Of a stretch of DNA of 64,000 nt, positions 43,863 through 54,489 are shown in pieces. The translations under genes were made by a program, and so were the position numbers. This DNA is from Ephydatia muelleri. Lineage: Eukaryota; Porifera; Demospongiae; Spongillida; Spongillidae. Position 1 is the stretch's first letter; the number at the start of each line of letters is the position of its first letter. Location: the NCBI GenBank assembly GCA_013339895.1, contig JABACO010000003.1, positions 8,477,662 to 8,541,661 of the forward strand, given 5' to 3'. The notes beneath the pieces were generated by a model, which had not been told where the DNA came from, searched no databases, and saw only the letters and a list, made by a program, of their open reading frames with translations.

Positions 43863-44099
43863 CTGTCGTCTATCTTGTGTCTGTGTAGTTTGGATATGCA
43901 TGTGTATACTGTATTTGTTAATGTGTGATGTGCAAGTGTTATGCACATGTATGTGTGTACATGTGTGTACATGTGTGTACATGTGTGTATGTGTGTGTAT
44001 TTGTACATGTGTGCATATGCAAATGGTGTGTGCATGTTTGGTTTTTGTGTTAGTACAAAATGAAAATGCTACAATCAATGCGAGTGTATATTTATGCCT

Positions 44100-44390
44100 A
44101 CATTTGTGTTGTGTGCATGTGTGTGGTGTGCATGTGTGTGGTGCATGTGCATGTGTGTTGTGCGCATGTGTGTGGTGTGCATATGTGTGGTGTGCATGTG
44201 TGTGGTGTGCATGTGTGTGGTGTGCATGTGTGTTGTATGCATGTGTGTTGAAGTCACTGTTGTGTGCATGTGTGTGGTGTGCATGTGTGTGGTGTGCATG
44301 TGTGTTGTGTGCATGTGTTGTGTGCATGTGTGTTGTGTGCATGTGTGTGTGGTGTGCATGTGTGTGGTGTGCATGTGCATGTGTGTTGGT
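44100..44390. repeat. Minisatellite, unit GTGTGCATGTGTGTG
   Basis: About 18 copies of a 14-16 base unit. Confidence 0.9.
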
Positions 44391-44968
44391 ATGTATCTCA
44401 TCTACTATTCCACCTCTCCCACCAAGGACAAGGGAACACCTGGTTCCCATGATGACATGAACTCTCTAACGAGGAATAAGTGAAACTTGTTTGTTTTTTA
44501 ACCCTAACCAAATGTAGGACATTGAGTATCCATGGTAACCATTCTTATTTTCTTTTCACTCCACATTTATTGACGTCTTCTTGTTGCCATGGCAGCTATT
44601 AATCTAGTTTCATGGCACATCAGAATGGGAATGGGACATGAACATCACCTACCTTTACCAATAACAGATGTACATGAGTTTTGTACTGTCATCCTCACTA
44701 TTCAGTTAGCATGTAGCTGTGGCTTGTTGGCTTATCTCATATTAATTGTTAAAGAAAACTGCCTGGCTTGTTGTTCAAAGTGATTTTGGGGGAGTTGGGG
44801 AAGTGAATGTGGGTATGTGGTCACTGTGGAAGCGATGTAATGGATGCATGTATGTATGTTGGTGCATTATCCGATGGTCAGACATTATGGCACAAGATGG
44901 GGATGCATATGGTAATGCTGTTAGTGTTGCCTCAGTAATGCAGAGACAGTCGTGCAGTGAGATTGGAA

Positions 44969-45016
<48 letters not shown>

Positions 45017-45232
45017 TAGCCGTGGCCTTAGTAGAGACTCTGCATGTAATTCATGATGGACACGCATCAGCTTTTAGCTTTTCCCTCAATATACAATTAG
45101 AGGGTATTGGCCAGAAGAGACTACTCATAATCAAGTGCCTAAAAATCAAATCTTAAACTCTGCAACATAATTAGTTAATTTTACAATTCTAGCTGCATGT
45201 TATGTATAGTAACATTAATAATAGGAGGATCA
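44391..45232. other. No recognisable gene; (CA)n at 44971-45014
   Basis: Short frames only. Confidence 0.45.
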
Positions 45233-45234
45233 CA

Positions 45235-45270
<36 letters not shown>
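45233..45270. repeat. (CA)n microsatellite
   Basis: Lies just downstream, on the minus strand, of the PDZ exon's splice donor. Confidence 0.95.
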
Positions 45271-45272
<2 letters not shown>

Positions 45273-45282
45273 GCACGCTTAC

Positions 45283-45418
45283 GTCCAAACAGACTCTCAC
45301 GCAATCTTCTCACGGTCAGCTTGACAATATCTCCCCCATGCTTTATGATGGTGATGGCGTCCACATGACCCATCCCTTCTGTACTGTTCCCATTGATCTC
45401 CAGCAACTCATCCCCCAC
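45283..45418 (-). CDS. PDZ-domain exon, intact, MAGI-like
   Basis: Bounded by an acceptor (CTTGCAG before 45418) and a donor (GTAAGC after 45283). It reads VGDELLEINGNSTEGMGHVD then AITIIKHGGDIVKLTVRRL, the second half of a PDZ domain with the GDELLEING and H..AI.IIK..G patterns of MAGI-family scaffolds, which organise junctions at the plasma membrane. No neighbouring exons of the same gene are evident nearby on this strand, so it may be an isolated duplicate of an exon whose gene lies elsewhere. Confidence 0.6.
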
Positions 45419-45514
45419 CTGCAAGGCCACACTCACAAGGGGGAGGGGCCATGATGACACGTGCATTGCGGACGGGGGAGAGTGCTTACCATCCCTCTCA
45501 GCTGCCCCCGTCAC

Positions 45515-45945
45515 CTCCTCCCCTTTCCTCCCACACCATCACCTCCTCCCACACCCATCACCTCCTCCCCACACCATCACCTCCTCCCCACACCATCACC
45601 TCCTCCCCACACCATCACCTCCTCCCCACACCATCACCTCCTCCCATACCATCACCTCCCCACGCCATCACCTCTTCCACCTCCTCCCCATATCACCTCA
45701 TCCCCTTACCATCACCTCCTCCCCAAACCATCGCCTCCTCCCCAAACCATCACCTCCTCCCCACACCATCGTCTCCTCCCCATACCATCACCTCCTCCCA
45801 GACCATTACCTCCTCACACAATCACCTTCCCATACCATCACCTCCTCCCCACACCATCACTTCCTCCCTATGTCATCACCCCTTCTCCACACCAACATCT
45901 CCTCACCTTCTCCCATACCATCACCTCCTCCCCATACCATCGTGG
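45515..45945. repeat. Minisatellite, unit CACCATCACCTCCTCCCCA
   Basis: About 22 copies of a 19-20 base unit with variants; the complement of the same unit surrounds the PDZ copy at 43440-43520. Confidence 0.92.
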
Positions 45946-45974
45946 TTGATATGAGAATGCATTCAACTTGGTGT

Positions 45975-47030
45975 CTTGCCAGGCCGTACTTGATGGTGTG
46001 CACCTTCCAGAGCTGTGCATGCTCCCCGTGGTGCTATGGTCAGCACCCAATACTATGGCACACAGTGGGGGAACTATTAGTTCAGAGGCTGGTGTGCAAC
46101 AAGGGGACCCTCTAGGCCCATTATTATTTTGCCTGGTGCTGCAGAAGGTGGGTGTCTGCTATCACTGCTGACAATGTGTGCTCTGAGCTATTGCTTTATG
46201 CATGATACCTGGATGACGGCGTTGTTGCTGGTCCACGGTTGGCAGTAGAAAAAGCTTTCTCAATTATTCAGGAGTTGGTCCCACCATGAGGCCTTTTTGT
46301 CAACCCAACAAAATGTGAGCAGTTTGGCCTGGCAGACCTTAATATTCCCAATTGAAATGAAGAGGTCTGATGTCTCTCATCTTGAAATCCTTGGTGCACC
46401 AATAGGAGACCTGCTAAACTTGGGGCACAAAAACGTGCAAGTGCCTTGCAGCTACTGAACCAACTGAGTGAGGTTGGCCTCAGCGGATCCTCAAACTGCC
46501 CTGCTATTGCTGCTCAGTGTGGTGGGTTTTTGCAAATCGGTGCACTTTTCGAGATTAACTCCTTCATTAGTGGTTGAAGCTTTGAGATTGTACGATGACA
46601 ATGTTCTCCAGTGCTTCGTGGAGTGCACCTCTGTAGACACCCCAGACAATGCTTGGCAACAGGCCCAACTTAGCCTAAGCAGAGGTGGACTTAGACTATC
46701 GTACCACTCTTCAGCAGCCTATATTGCTTCCCTCACAGCCTCTGACAGTGGTTCCAACACTAATCACGATCTTTTACCATCTCTGCAACACTATACGGTT
46801 CCCTTGTTCCACTTGCTGAGGCCGTTTCATTGGAAGCAGTTCTGGAGTTACCAGGCCACCAAAAAGATCTGTCCAGCAGACTTGAAGAATTCAATCTTTG
46901 TCTCTGCCTAACAGAGCACGACTTCTATCTGCCTCATCTTACCATGCTTCTGCATGACTCCCCAGGTTGTTCCGGCACCTGGGCTCAATCTCCACCCAGT
47001 ATAACGCTTGCGTTGAAATGTATGGCTAAT
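45975..47030 (+). mobile_element. LINE-like reverse transcriptase fragment
   Basis: Pieces in more than one frame read SSEAGVQQGDPLGPLLFCLV, then YLDDGVVAGP (the YxDD active site) and LFVNPTKCEQFG, then a long C-terminal stretch with PDNAWQQAQLSLSRGGLRL. This layout belongs to a LINE-like family common in early animals that lacks a recognisable RNase H after the polymerase. It is a broken, 5'-truncated copy. A piece from the tail of the same kind of element is at 56340-56690. Confidence 0.65.
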
Positions 47031-47570
47031 TAAAAACGCAGCGCCCCATGCCGATTCTCAGTGCGTAAGAAGTAATGCGGAGGTCATTTCAGACTTTTAG
47101 ACTATCAAAAAAATTTAAATGTTGAAAAAAACATGCGTTAGGTCCCTTTTCGCGGAAATGAGATCCCAATTATAATAAACTTAAGCAGCAAGCTGAAAAG
47201 AAACAATTAATAAATAAAATAAAATAAAAAATAAAACCTGGGGTGATACTATTTTCTGCCACAACAGACTTGAAGATATTTTGGTAGAGTCATTTCATTA
47301 TTCACATATGTCTGTTCAGGTGAAAGTAGGCTCGGGGCTTAGCGCAGACCTTTCTCATTAAAGGCCAGCTGACATCCTAGTTATGTATTGGAGTAGGAGA
47401 AAGTATGAAACATGCAATTACGTGTTCCCGTTCGTCCAGGTTTCGTGTACATACGTTGTTACACTCATTCTATCTATTTCGGCTTTGTGTGTTCAATCTA
47501 TGGTGTGTATCGGAAGTCAGTTTTTCTTCCATATAGGATTTGACTCCGACTATGATGTCACGAGACGGAT
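47031..47570. other. No recognisable gene
   Basis: AT-rich, short frames only. Confidence 0.45.
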
Positions 47571-47578
47571 CGTTTAGC

Positions 47579-47604
47579 CAGAGATAATTTATATATTATC
47601 TCTG
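47579..47604. mobile_element. 26-bp palindromic insertion with 7-bp target duplication, copy 2
   Basis: Arms CAGAGATAAT/ATTATCTCTG around a 6-base centre, flanked by GTTTAGC on both sides (47572-47578 and 47605-47611). Same family as 33691-33718. Confidence 0.82.
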
Positions 47605-47746
47605 GTTTAGCTAGTTGTTGTAATCGAACAAGAAGAAGAAAATGATCAGTTTCGCCGTTGTTTTATGTCGCAAAACCGCACCGTTGTACAAAACAAAAGG
47701 GTACTGCCCGCTTTCGTTCCCCGCAGCCCGGAATACTCCTCAGTCT

Positions 47747-47833
47747 TCTTATCTTCTTCACCACACATAACTCGGGATAGGAACAAACATGAAATGTTCC
47801 TATCCCGAGTTATGTGTGGTGAAGAAGATAAGA
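47747..47833. repeat. Perfect hairpin: 38-bp arms, 11-base loop
   Basis: The left arm begins TCTTATCTTCTTCACC and the right arm ends GGTGAAGAAGATAAGA; no mismatches seen. Confidence 0.92.
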
Positions 47834-47843
47834 TGAAAAAAGT

Positions 47844-47906
47844 GCCGACCAATTCTGAAGCTATTGGTGAAATTTCATTCTTTGAATAGCTTCAGAATTG
47901 GTCGGC
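47844..47906. repeat. Perfect hairpin: 22-bp arms, 19-base loop
   Basis: Left arm begins GCCGACCAATTCTGAAGC; the right arm is its exact complement. It starts 10 bases after the previous hairpin. Confidence 0.92.
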
Positions 47907-47939
47907 ATTTGCATGTGATCAAAAATACATGAACTTCAG

Positions 47940-48032
47940 TGAACAAGTAACTAAAAACATTCTCTGTGAGAAAGTTGGTGGTATATACACTACAGGATTT
48001 GAAGGCAATAGTGGTGTAAAAAGCAATTAAAA
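47940..48032. repeat. Half of the rolling-circle-element terminal palindrome, left of receptor
   Basis: CAAGTAACTAAAAACATTCT...GAGAAAGTTGGTGG...AGTGGTGTAAAAAGC is a diverged copy of one arm of 14588-14881; a second, same-orientation copy is at 49996-50100. Confidence 0.75.
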
Positions 48033-48165
48033 ACACATACATATGGCGGATTGTTTCCATTGCCATGGAGATAGAACTCAGGTCGTCTTATAATCGAACC
48101 AACACCCACTATATTGTGACATCAGAGCTAACCACCGTAGCCTATTATTGAATTTGGGCAGATCG

Positions 48166-49164
48166 ATGGAAAATGACACCGATTGCAGACTTCGCGGCTT
48201 ACTAGGGGATAGAAGATTTCTAATTCTAGATTCCCTTCCTACCTCATTTATCTCTGTGTTAATATGTCTGGCGACCGCCACTCTAGTTTGTAAACAAAGG
48301 TTATACAAGACTCTGGTCTACCGTTTGGCTACGTATCAAGTTCTGAGCGCGATGGAATTTTCAATCATTTGGATTATTGCGGCTATAAACATGCCCTTCA
48401 AAAACTACAAAGCTACCATTGTTTTAGAAACAGTACTGATGGGGTCGTCGTTGGTCAAGCTGATGTTCACCGTTTGGATATCGTTACATCTATTTGCTCT
48501 TGCCGTATTCCATAAGAATTTGCAGAGATTGGAACGTCTATACGTGGTGAGCTCACTTCTTATACCATTGGCTGTGACTATTGTGCTACTGAGCATAAAC
48601 CTTACACTACGTCGACATTGCTATAGTACCAACCTAAAGGAACAGATCATATACGTTATAATTTTTGCAGCTCTCATGCTTCTCTCGTTGCTAATGGTCG
48701 TCATGGGAATAATACTCTGTCATCGAGCATGTCGAAGGAGGAACACCCTTCTTTCTGAATATGATAAACAGCACAAGAAGGCGCTGTGTGAGATGTTACC
48801 TCTTCTCTTGTATCCAATATTCTTTCTTCTGCTTGCGACGCCAATATGTCGCTTTGCTGTAAGCGATCTTGTAACTTCGTTTAGAGACTCTAGACCATTA
48901 AACAACACAGCACCAATCATATGGGCATCTGTTTGGTTTGGGGTATTTGCCCCCTTTTGGAGCTTCACTACATCTCTGCTGCTCATTTCTCACCTTTGTG
49001 TTGTCAGGTGCATCCGTAAAAAAAAGGTTTTACAATTTAGAAATATGATCCGCCAGAGAGTAAAGCAGCAATACAACATAGATGAAGGATCTGTTACTAT
49101 AAATGAGACCACTCAACTGTGTCAAAAAAGTGATACTCACTTTTCTGCTCCCACTGAAGACTAA
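48166..49164 (+). CDS. Seven-transmembrane receptor
   Basis: Intronless 332-aa protein. I start at ATG 48166 (MENDTDCRLRG); the in-frame TTG 18 bases upstream is not a likely start. Seven hydrophobic segments lie at about residues 24-44, 50-73, 86-112, 126-146, 160-186, 208-228 and 250-275. Short basic loops (CHRACRRRN after segment 5, RCIRKKK after segment 7) place loops and tail in the cytoplasm; the tail ends with STAPTED-like acidic residues. No DRY or NPxxY motif is visible, so it is not a typical rhodopsin-class receptor; it could belong to a lineage-specific sponge or cnidarian family. Ligand unknown. The 3' end is partly duplicated downstream. Confidence 0.8.
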   Translation: MENDTDCRLRGLLGDRRFLILDSLPTSFISVLICLATATLVCKQRLYKTLVYRLATYQVLSAMEFSIIWIIAAINMPFKNYKATIVLETVLMGSSLVKLMFTVWISLHLFALAVFHKNLQRLERLYVVSSLLIPLAVTIVLLSINLTLRRHCYSTNLKEQIIYVIIFAALMLLSLLMVVMGIILCHRACRRRNTLLSEYDKQHKKALCEMLPLLLYPIFFLLLATPICRFAVSDLVTSFRDSRPLNNTAPIIWASVWFGVFAPFWSFTTSLLLISHLCVVRCIRKKKVLQFRNMIRQRVKQQYNIDEGSVTINETTQLCQKSDTHFSAPTED

Positions 49165-49261
49165 AAATGTCAATTTAATTATCCTGTAAAATAGAGAACA
49201 TGAAAAGTATGCATGATATTATGCCTAAATGCATTGCAAAACTCAGTTGTAAAACACATTA

Positions 49262-49335
49262 AACTAGAAGGATCTTTAACTTTAAATGAGACCACTCAAC
49301 TATGTTAGAACATTATCTGCTCCCAGTGAAGATTT
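49262..49335 (+). repeat. Duplicate of the receptor gene's 3' end
   Basis: GAAGGATCT..AACT.TAAATGAGACCACTCAACT..GT and CTGCTCCCA.TGAAGA repeat the codons at about 49083-49160, with substitutions and a small deletion. Confidence 0.75.
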
Positions 49336-49995
49336 TGATGTATGTATTTTGTGTAATTATTATGGAGAAAATACATGCATCACAAATGTCTATTGTAAAA
49401 CACATTAAAATTATTATCCGCAATGAAATGTCAGCAGTACTAGTGATCCTTGGGGACCTGATCTTTGTGATGGGAGCTTGCGGCATGTACAGAGCAGTGT
49501 GGTGTGCAATCACCTCTGACCCGTGATGAGTGCCTGAGCCCGCCGAGCATTGTGGTAGTACAGTATCTTTGTCCCATTGTTTAGAATGCAGTAGGTGACC
49601 AATGGACACACACCATACCGCTGCACACAGCACACATACCTATGTGTCTACGCATAGTGTATGTGTATAGTAGTGCGGACACGTAGGTGTGTGTTGTGAG
49701 GTACATCCATGTCACGTGGTGAGCACACAGACATGGATGTATGTACCTTCCAGCAGAGGACATGCGCACCAGAAATTTGTCACACGCCACAGATGTGTTG
49801 ACGTTAAAGCAGTGAGTGTGTTACGTGCAGTGTGTATACTACGTGAGCACACCCACCAATGCTGTGCACACTATGTGTACTTGTGTAATCACTGATGTAA
49901 ACACGTGATAGCCAGTAGTGACGCACAACACTACACACATCAGATGTCTATTACAGTGCATTATCTGCCAGCCCAAGGTGACCCAACGATATTCA
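49336..49995. other. No recognisable gene
   Basis: CA- and GT-rich in places (49560-49900). Short frames only. Confidence 0.45.
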
Positions 49996-50124
49996 AGTAA
50001 CTAAAATCATTCTCATGCACGAGAAAGTTGGTGGATAAGATTTGAAGGCAATAGTGGTGTAAAAAGTAAGGTAACAAGAATCAAATAATAAGGGAAAATG
50101 TAATAGTCACACAAAAAACATACT
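49996..50124. repeat. Half of the rolling-circle-element terminal palindrome, right of receptor
   Basis: CAAGTAACTAAAATCATTCT...GAGAAAGTTGGTGG...GTGGTGTAAAAAG; its inner end (AATAAGGGAAAATG) is mirrored at 53180-53200, beyond the hAT insertion. Confidence 0.7.
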
Positions 50125-50132
50125 ATCATAGG
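50125..50132. repeat. Target site duplication, left (hAT at 50-53 kb)
   Basis: ATCATAGG, repeated at 53166-53173. Confidence 0.92.
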
Positions 50133-53100
50133 CAGCGCCGGATTTAGACAGTCGTGGGCCCTGGGCAATTATACTTGGTGGCCCCCCCCCCCCCCCCCCC
50201 CCCCCCCACTATTTAACCCATCAGACATGCATACTGAAATAATACACAATTAATGTAACAATTACACAAACACTTCATACACTTGCAGGCAATGGACTGG
50301 TAGTATCACACACAATATGAAATTAGGAAGTTTAGGAACGTAATCTATTTCTGAAAACAGCGTTTCCTAGACTTTGCATTAGCAAATTCATTTATCACAT
50401 CTGAATAATCTAGTTGTTTGGTTATATCAGATTCTATACTCATTATTGCAAGATAGTTCAGACGATCTTCGCTCATAGTTGTTCTTAATTTGTTTTTTAA
50501 AAGTGCCAATCGAGAGAATGACCTTTCACCAGAACAGTTGGTGCACATCAGTGAAAGGTAAATTCGCAAAGCAGTTGTGACATTTGGAAAAGTGGAGATC
50601 ACATTTGTTTTCAAAATTGTACTTAGCATCTGCTGAGCATTGTTTTTTTTCTTTTCCAATAAATTCTATGAAATGCATCATTTCATTTGGGAAAGAATCA
50701 TCTACATCTGACCCATAAATAGACACAAAGGCTTTTGATTCCTCTTCAACTGCAGCCACTGACATGTCATGAAATTCAGTCAGGAATCTAAATCGTAAGT
50801 TTACTATTAAGTAGGCAGCAGTCCTTTCTTTACACTCTGTAATCAAAGTGTCAATTATTCTGAAGAATGTCTCTACTCGAAATTTATCCCTTCCATGCAG
50901 CGTAGTAGAATTGATGTCCTGATGCTGTGCTGTTTGTCGCCTTTTGCGCTGGTTTACATCTTTATATATTTTGACATGTGCTACATCTATTGCTCGTCTT
51001 TCAAACTCATCAAATTTAGACCTAAGAGATATAAGAAAGGTGCTCAAAGCCTCCAGTAATGTTACAACTGTTCCAAGTTCAATTTCTTCAGCTTGAACAG
51101 ACTTATTGGTTTTGTTAAACCTCTCTAGAACTGTATTCCACAAATCCGTTAATAATACTGTTTCTAAATGATCCATTCCTTCACTATATACTTTAGCTAA
51201 ATGCATGCCATCAGGCTGCTGGTGCTCAGAATCGTCACTTAGAGCATCAAGTGCATTCTGTATTTCAAAATACCCATTTTGAAAAGCCTTTGTTGCATCA
51301 TGCCTTGCAGACCATCTGGTATCAGAAAGCCTTTTTACAACAATTCCCTTCTTTCCTATATATTGGTGCAAAATGTCCCACCTGTAAGTGGAGGATGAAA
51401 AAAAGTTATAGATTCCCGTCAAAGTACCAAAAAATGAGATGGCTTCAATGCAGCAGTCAGCTGCCTTGTTTCCTACTAAATTCAGAGAATGACCAGCACA
51501 AGGAATGTATATTGCATGGGGATTTTCAGAGCTCAGCAACGTTTGCACTCCTTTGTATATTCCGGACATATTTGATGCATTGTCATAAGACTGTCCTCTA
51601 CAGTTAGAAAAATCAATACTGTGTTCTTCACAAAACAACAAAACTACATCAGCAAGACTTCTCCCTGTATGACTGGTGATGGGAATGAAACTTAAGAAGC
51701 GTTCAACTGGTGTTCCGTTTAGGTCAACAAAACGAATTATGATAGTAAGTTGGTCAATTTTAGCCAAATCTGGTGTGCTATCAATACTTATAGAAAAATA
51801 TTTTGCTTTCCTTATATCTTCAAGAATAACATGCAATACTTTCTTCCCCATTAGTTGGACTATTTCTTCGCAAATGGTTGAAGACAAATATGATGGAGTC
51901 CCACTTCCTGCATTTCCAAATCTAGCTATGTGATCAGACAGAAATGGATCAAAATTAGAAATAAGTTCTAAAATTCCAAGATAATTTCCATTGTGTTGTG
52001 ATCCAAAGATCTCATTGTCCCCACGGAAAGCGAGTCCACGTTCAGATAGGAAAGTGATTACATGCACAACACGCTTCAATACATTGCGCCAATATTTCAC
52101 TTCATTATCAAACTGAATTTGCAAAGACGAGTCAATTCTTTCAATATTCTTCCTTCTGCTACAGAATGCAAGCATAGCAGATGTATGTTCTGATGAGTGC
52201 TCGTGTTCACTCAGTCTGACACCTGCATGCTTCCAGTCATCAAATCCCTTATCAGCCAATGCAGATTTACTTTTACCAAATAGCTTGCACACGAAACAGA
52301 ACAAGCATCCTATGGATGGGGAATAGATCAACCACTCTCTACTCACTGTGTCACCATTTTGAAGAATACGTTTGAACATATTCTCAGTAACCATACGGCT
52401 TAGGCCACCAGCATCCTTTCTTTTGGAAGCAGTATACCTTCCATCATTGTTGTGGCATCTTGTGGGCCCATGCAGCGCCCAATACTCTCGAAGGTTATCA
52501 GTAACTGTCCACTTTGCTGGATCATTGACAGTGTTGGCCGTGGCTGTAGTTTCTAAGGAGTATGATTGTGATGATTGGCTGCTGGAACAAGAAGTATCAC
52601 AAGAATGAACGCTAATGCATACGTCAAGTGGCGCCTGCAGCATTGAAATTGGTACGCATTCATCGATTGGTCCGTTTGGTCGTGACGATTGGCTGCTGGA
52701 ACAAGGATCAGAAGATGTTGGCAGCATGGTTGCACTTGGTTCCGTTTCATTCATACTGTCATGCACGTTGTCGACTACGTCTACGCACTGATGTTCTGCC
52801 ACTGCGGTTTCGAGGTTACCAGCCTGGACTCCCTGGAGGGTACTGTGGTTTGGCTCATTTTGAACATGAAATCCAAAGGACAAAAGCCTTGGCAGTTTGC
52901 TTTGTAGCTTATTCCATTCATCAAGTTGTTCTTTCCGCTTCTTTCGTTTCGATGCTCCACTTCGCGCACTTCTATTCTCGGTCTCTTGCTCCGGCTCCAT
53001 ATGCATGTTAATTCGCTCAATTAACACTAATTAGTAATTTTAGTATGAGTTATTATAAACCAAAAAAACATGAATATCATTATTATGAGAACGGTGGGGC

Positions 53101-53165
53101 CCCCTCAAAAAGCCGTGGGCCCTGGGCAGCCGCCCCGTTTGCCCCCCCCCCTAAATCCGGCACTG
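50133..53165 (-). mobile_element. hAT transposon, nearly intact
   Basis: 3033 bp with ends CAGCGCCGGATTTAG (left) and complement of CAGTGCCGGATTTAG (right), 14 of 15 identical, and a perfect 8-bp duplication. GTGGGCCCTGGGCA occurs just inside both ends, and C-rich runs follow. It sits in the arm of a decayed palindrome, whose sequence resumes after 53173. Confidence 0.93.
50345..53006 (-). CDS. hAT transposase (ZMYM1-like), one frame break near the end
   Basis: One open frame runs from ATG 53004-53006 (MHMEPEQETENRS) for 826 codons to 50526; the last about 100 codons lie in the next frame (to 50345). The shift falls in an A-run at about 50647-50656, next to KQCSADA in one frame and NNAQQML in the other. 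Order: basic nuclear-localisation-like KRKKRKEQ; serine-rich linker; TTF zinc finger (WLIYSPSIGCLFCFVCKLF); DUF4371 core with ISIDSTPDLAKIDQLTIIIR, CRGQSYDNASNMSGIYKGVQ and IPCAGHSLNLVG; dimerisation domain (CSGERSFSRLALLKNKLRTT). A single homopolymer shift could be a sequencing error, so the copy may be functional. Confidence 0.9.
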
Positions 53166-53173
53166 ATCATAGG
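53166..53173. repeat. Target site duplication, right (hAT at 50-53 kb)
   Basis: ATCATAGG, identical to 50125-50132. Confidence 0.92.
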
Positions 53174-53211
53174 ACTATTCCATTTTCCCTTATTGTTAGC
53201 CCCTTGTTTCC

Positions 53212-53810
53212 CTAGGGAGGCGCGAGATTACTACAACCATTGGAATCCGTTAAATTTGGTACGATGTCTTGCGAAGTTAGAAGTTCCCTTCTTTTTTTCT
53301 CTTAATCTACCCACATAAACTCACTGCCTGGTGAGGCACAAAAGTTGCAAACGGCTAGCCGAGAGGCTAGCTTAGATTAAGGCGGAGAATGGGCGGAACA
53401 AAGAAGTTATCGAAATTTATTGTGAAATGGGAGAACGGAACGCGGGTTGCATATACAATAAATTGAGCTGGAAATGTGCATTAACTTTTACACAGCTGTA
53501 TCTTCGTAACGGATAAAGTATAAATCGAACACGCGACAGGTATATACCGAATTTGAGGCGCTCCTACCTGAAGTTGTGGAGGTTTTGAACCTCATGAGGT
53601 ATCGGACCTCGTAACGTCGGCACTGTGCTTGTACAAGACGCCAAATGTATTTTCACACAGAGAAATGGTGCAGTATGACGTGTTGAAAATAGGGAAGCCG
53701 ATAGCGTTAACCGTTCGTAAGTTATATAGCGATTGAAAGGCGATGCATTTTTATAACGTTTTACAATATATCCGTGATGCAATTTTCACGGAAAGTGTCC
53801 ATATGATTAC
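53212..53810. repeat. 600-bp direct repeat, unit 1
   Basis: Starts GGGAGGCGCGAGATTACT; about 80-85 percent like 54490-55100. Its second half is a diverged arm of the 9.2-10.1 kb foldback family. Frames here are not protein genes. Confidence 0.8.
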
Positions 53811-53929
53811 AATCTCTAATACAGTGCTTTTAAATTTGGCTCTGGACGATACTGTAAGCTACGAACCATGCGTACGGTGAAAAATTGTCAGTATTTATTT
53901 TTACTGTATCCGCTTAATGTTATTTTAAT

Positions 53930-54090
53930 TTGAGGGGACCATCTGTGGCAGAGTGGGACCATCATGGCACCACTGATGGTCCTAGGGGGACCGTTCACAG
54001 TGTCGTGGATGGTCCGGGGGGACCACCTGCTGTTCTCACGGATGGTCCGGGGAAACCGATCATAGGGGGACCATCCGTAATGTGACAGAC
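53930..54090. repeat. GGACCATC-rich short repeat block
   Basis: Repeated GGGGGACC and GGATGGTCC words in both orientations over about 150 bases; no gene. Confidence 0.7.
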
Positions 54091-54489
54091 CACATATGTT
54101 GTATGACTATGGGGTTACATATATAGATGTCAGTATTGCACTTGCATGCATATTCAAAGTGATTTTGATCAACACAATATAACACATAGCACTGCATGAA
54201 TGTGGGCAGATAATTCTCGTTTTCATGCATATATGCACTTGGCGTTCAAAGAGCTAGTTTTGGTTCCCAGACCTTATATCACAGCACTGGCCATCACCGG
54301 TACGTGAAAAAACGCACTATGTTTGAGCTGTAAAGAAATAACAACCCGAAATCATTGCAATCGTATAACCAAGTGGGCGAGGCACAAGAATTTTAGCAAG
54401 GATTATGGCAGATTGGAAAGCTTTATACACGACTAGAGGTATGCGAGTGCGTAGCAAATAGCCTTACGCGCGCCGTGTTGAATACTGCA

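Noticed and set aside
45393-46115. Proline/histidine-rich frames over 160-240 codons
   Set aside because: Translations of the CACCTCCTCCCCA minisatellite.
47747-47906. microRNA precursors
   Set aside because: Perfect pairing and two different hairpins in a row look more like inverted-repeat insertions; without small-RNA data a miRNA call is unsupported.
48148-48165. Upstream TTG start of the receptor
   Set aside because: Animal start codons are normally ATG; an ATG lies six codons downstream. The same reasoning moved the starts of the TRAF-like protein, the 50-53 kb transposase and the DUF6589 protein.
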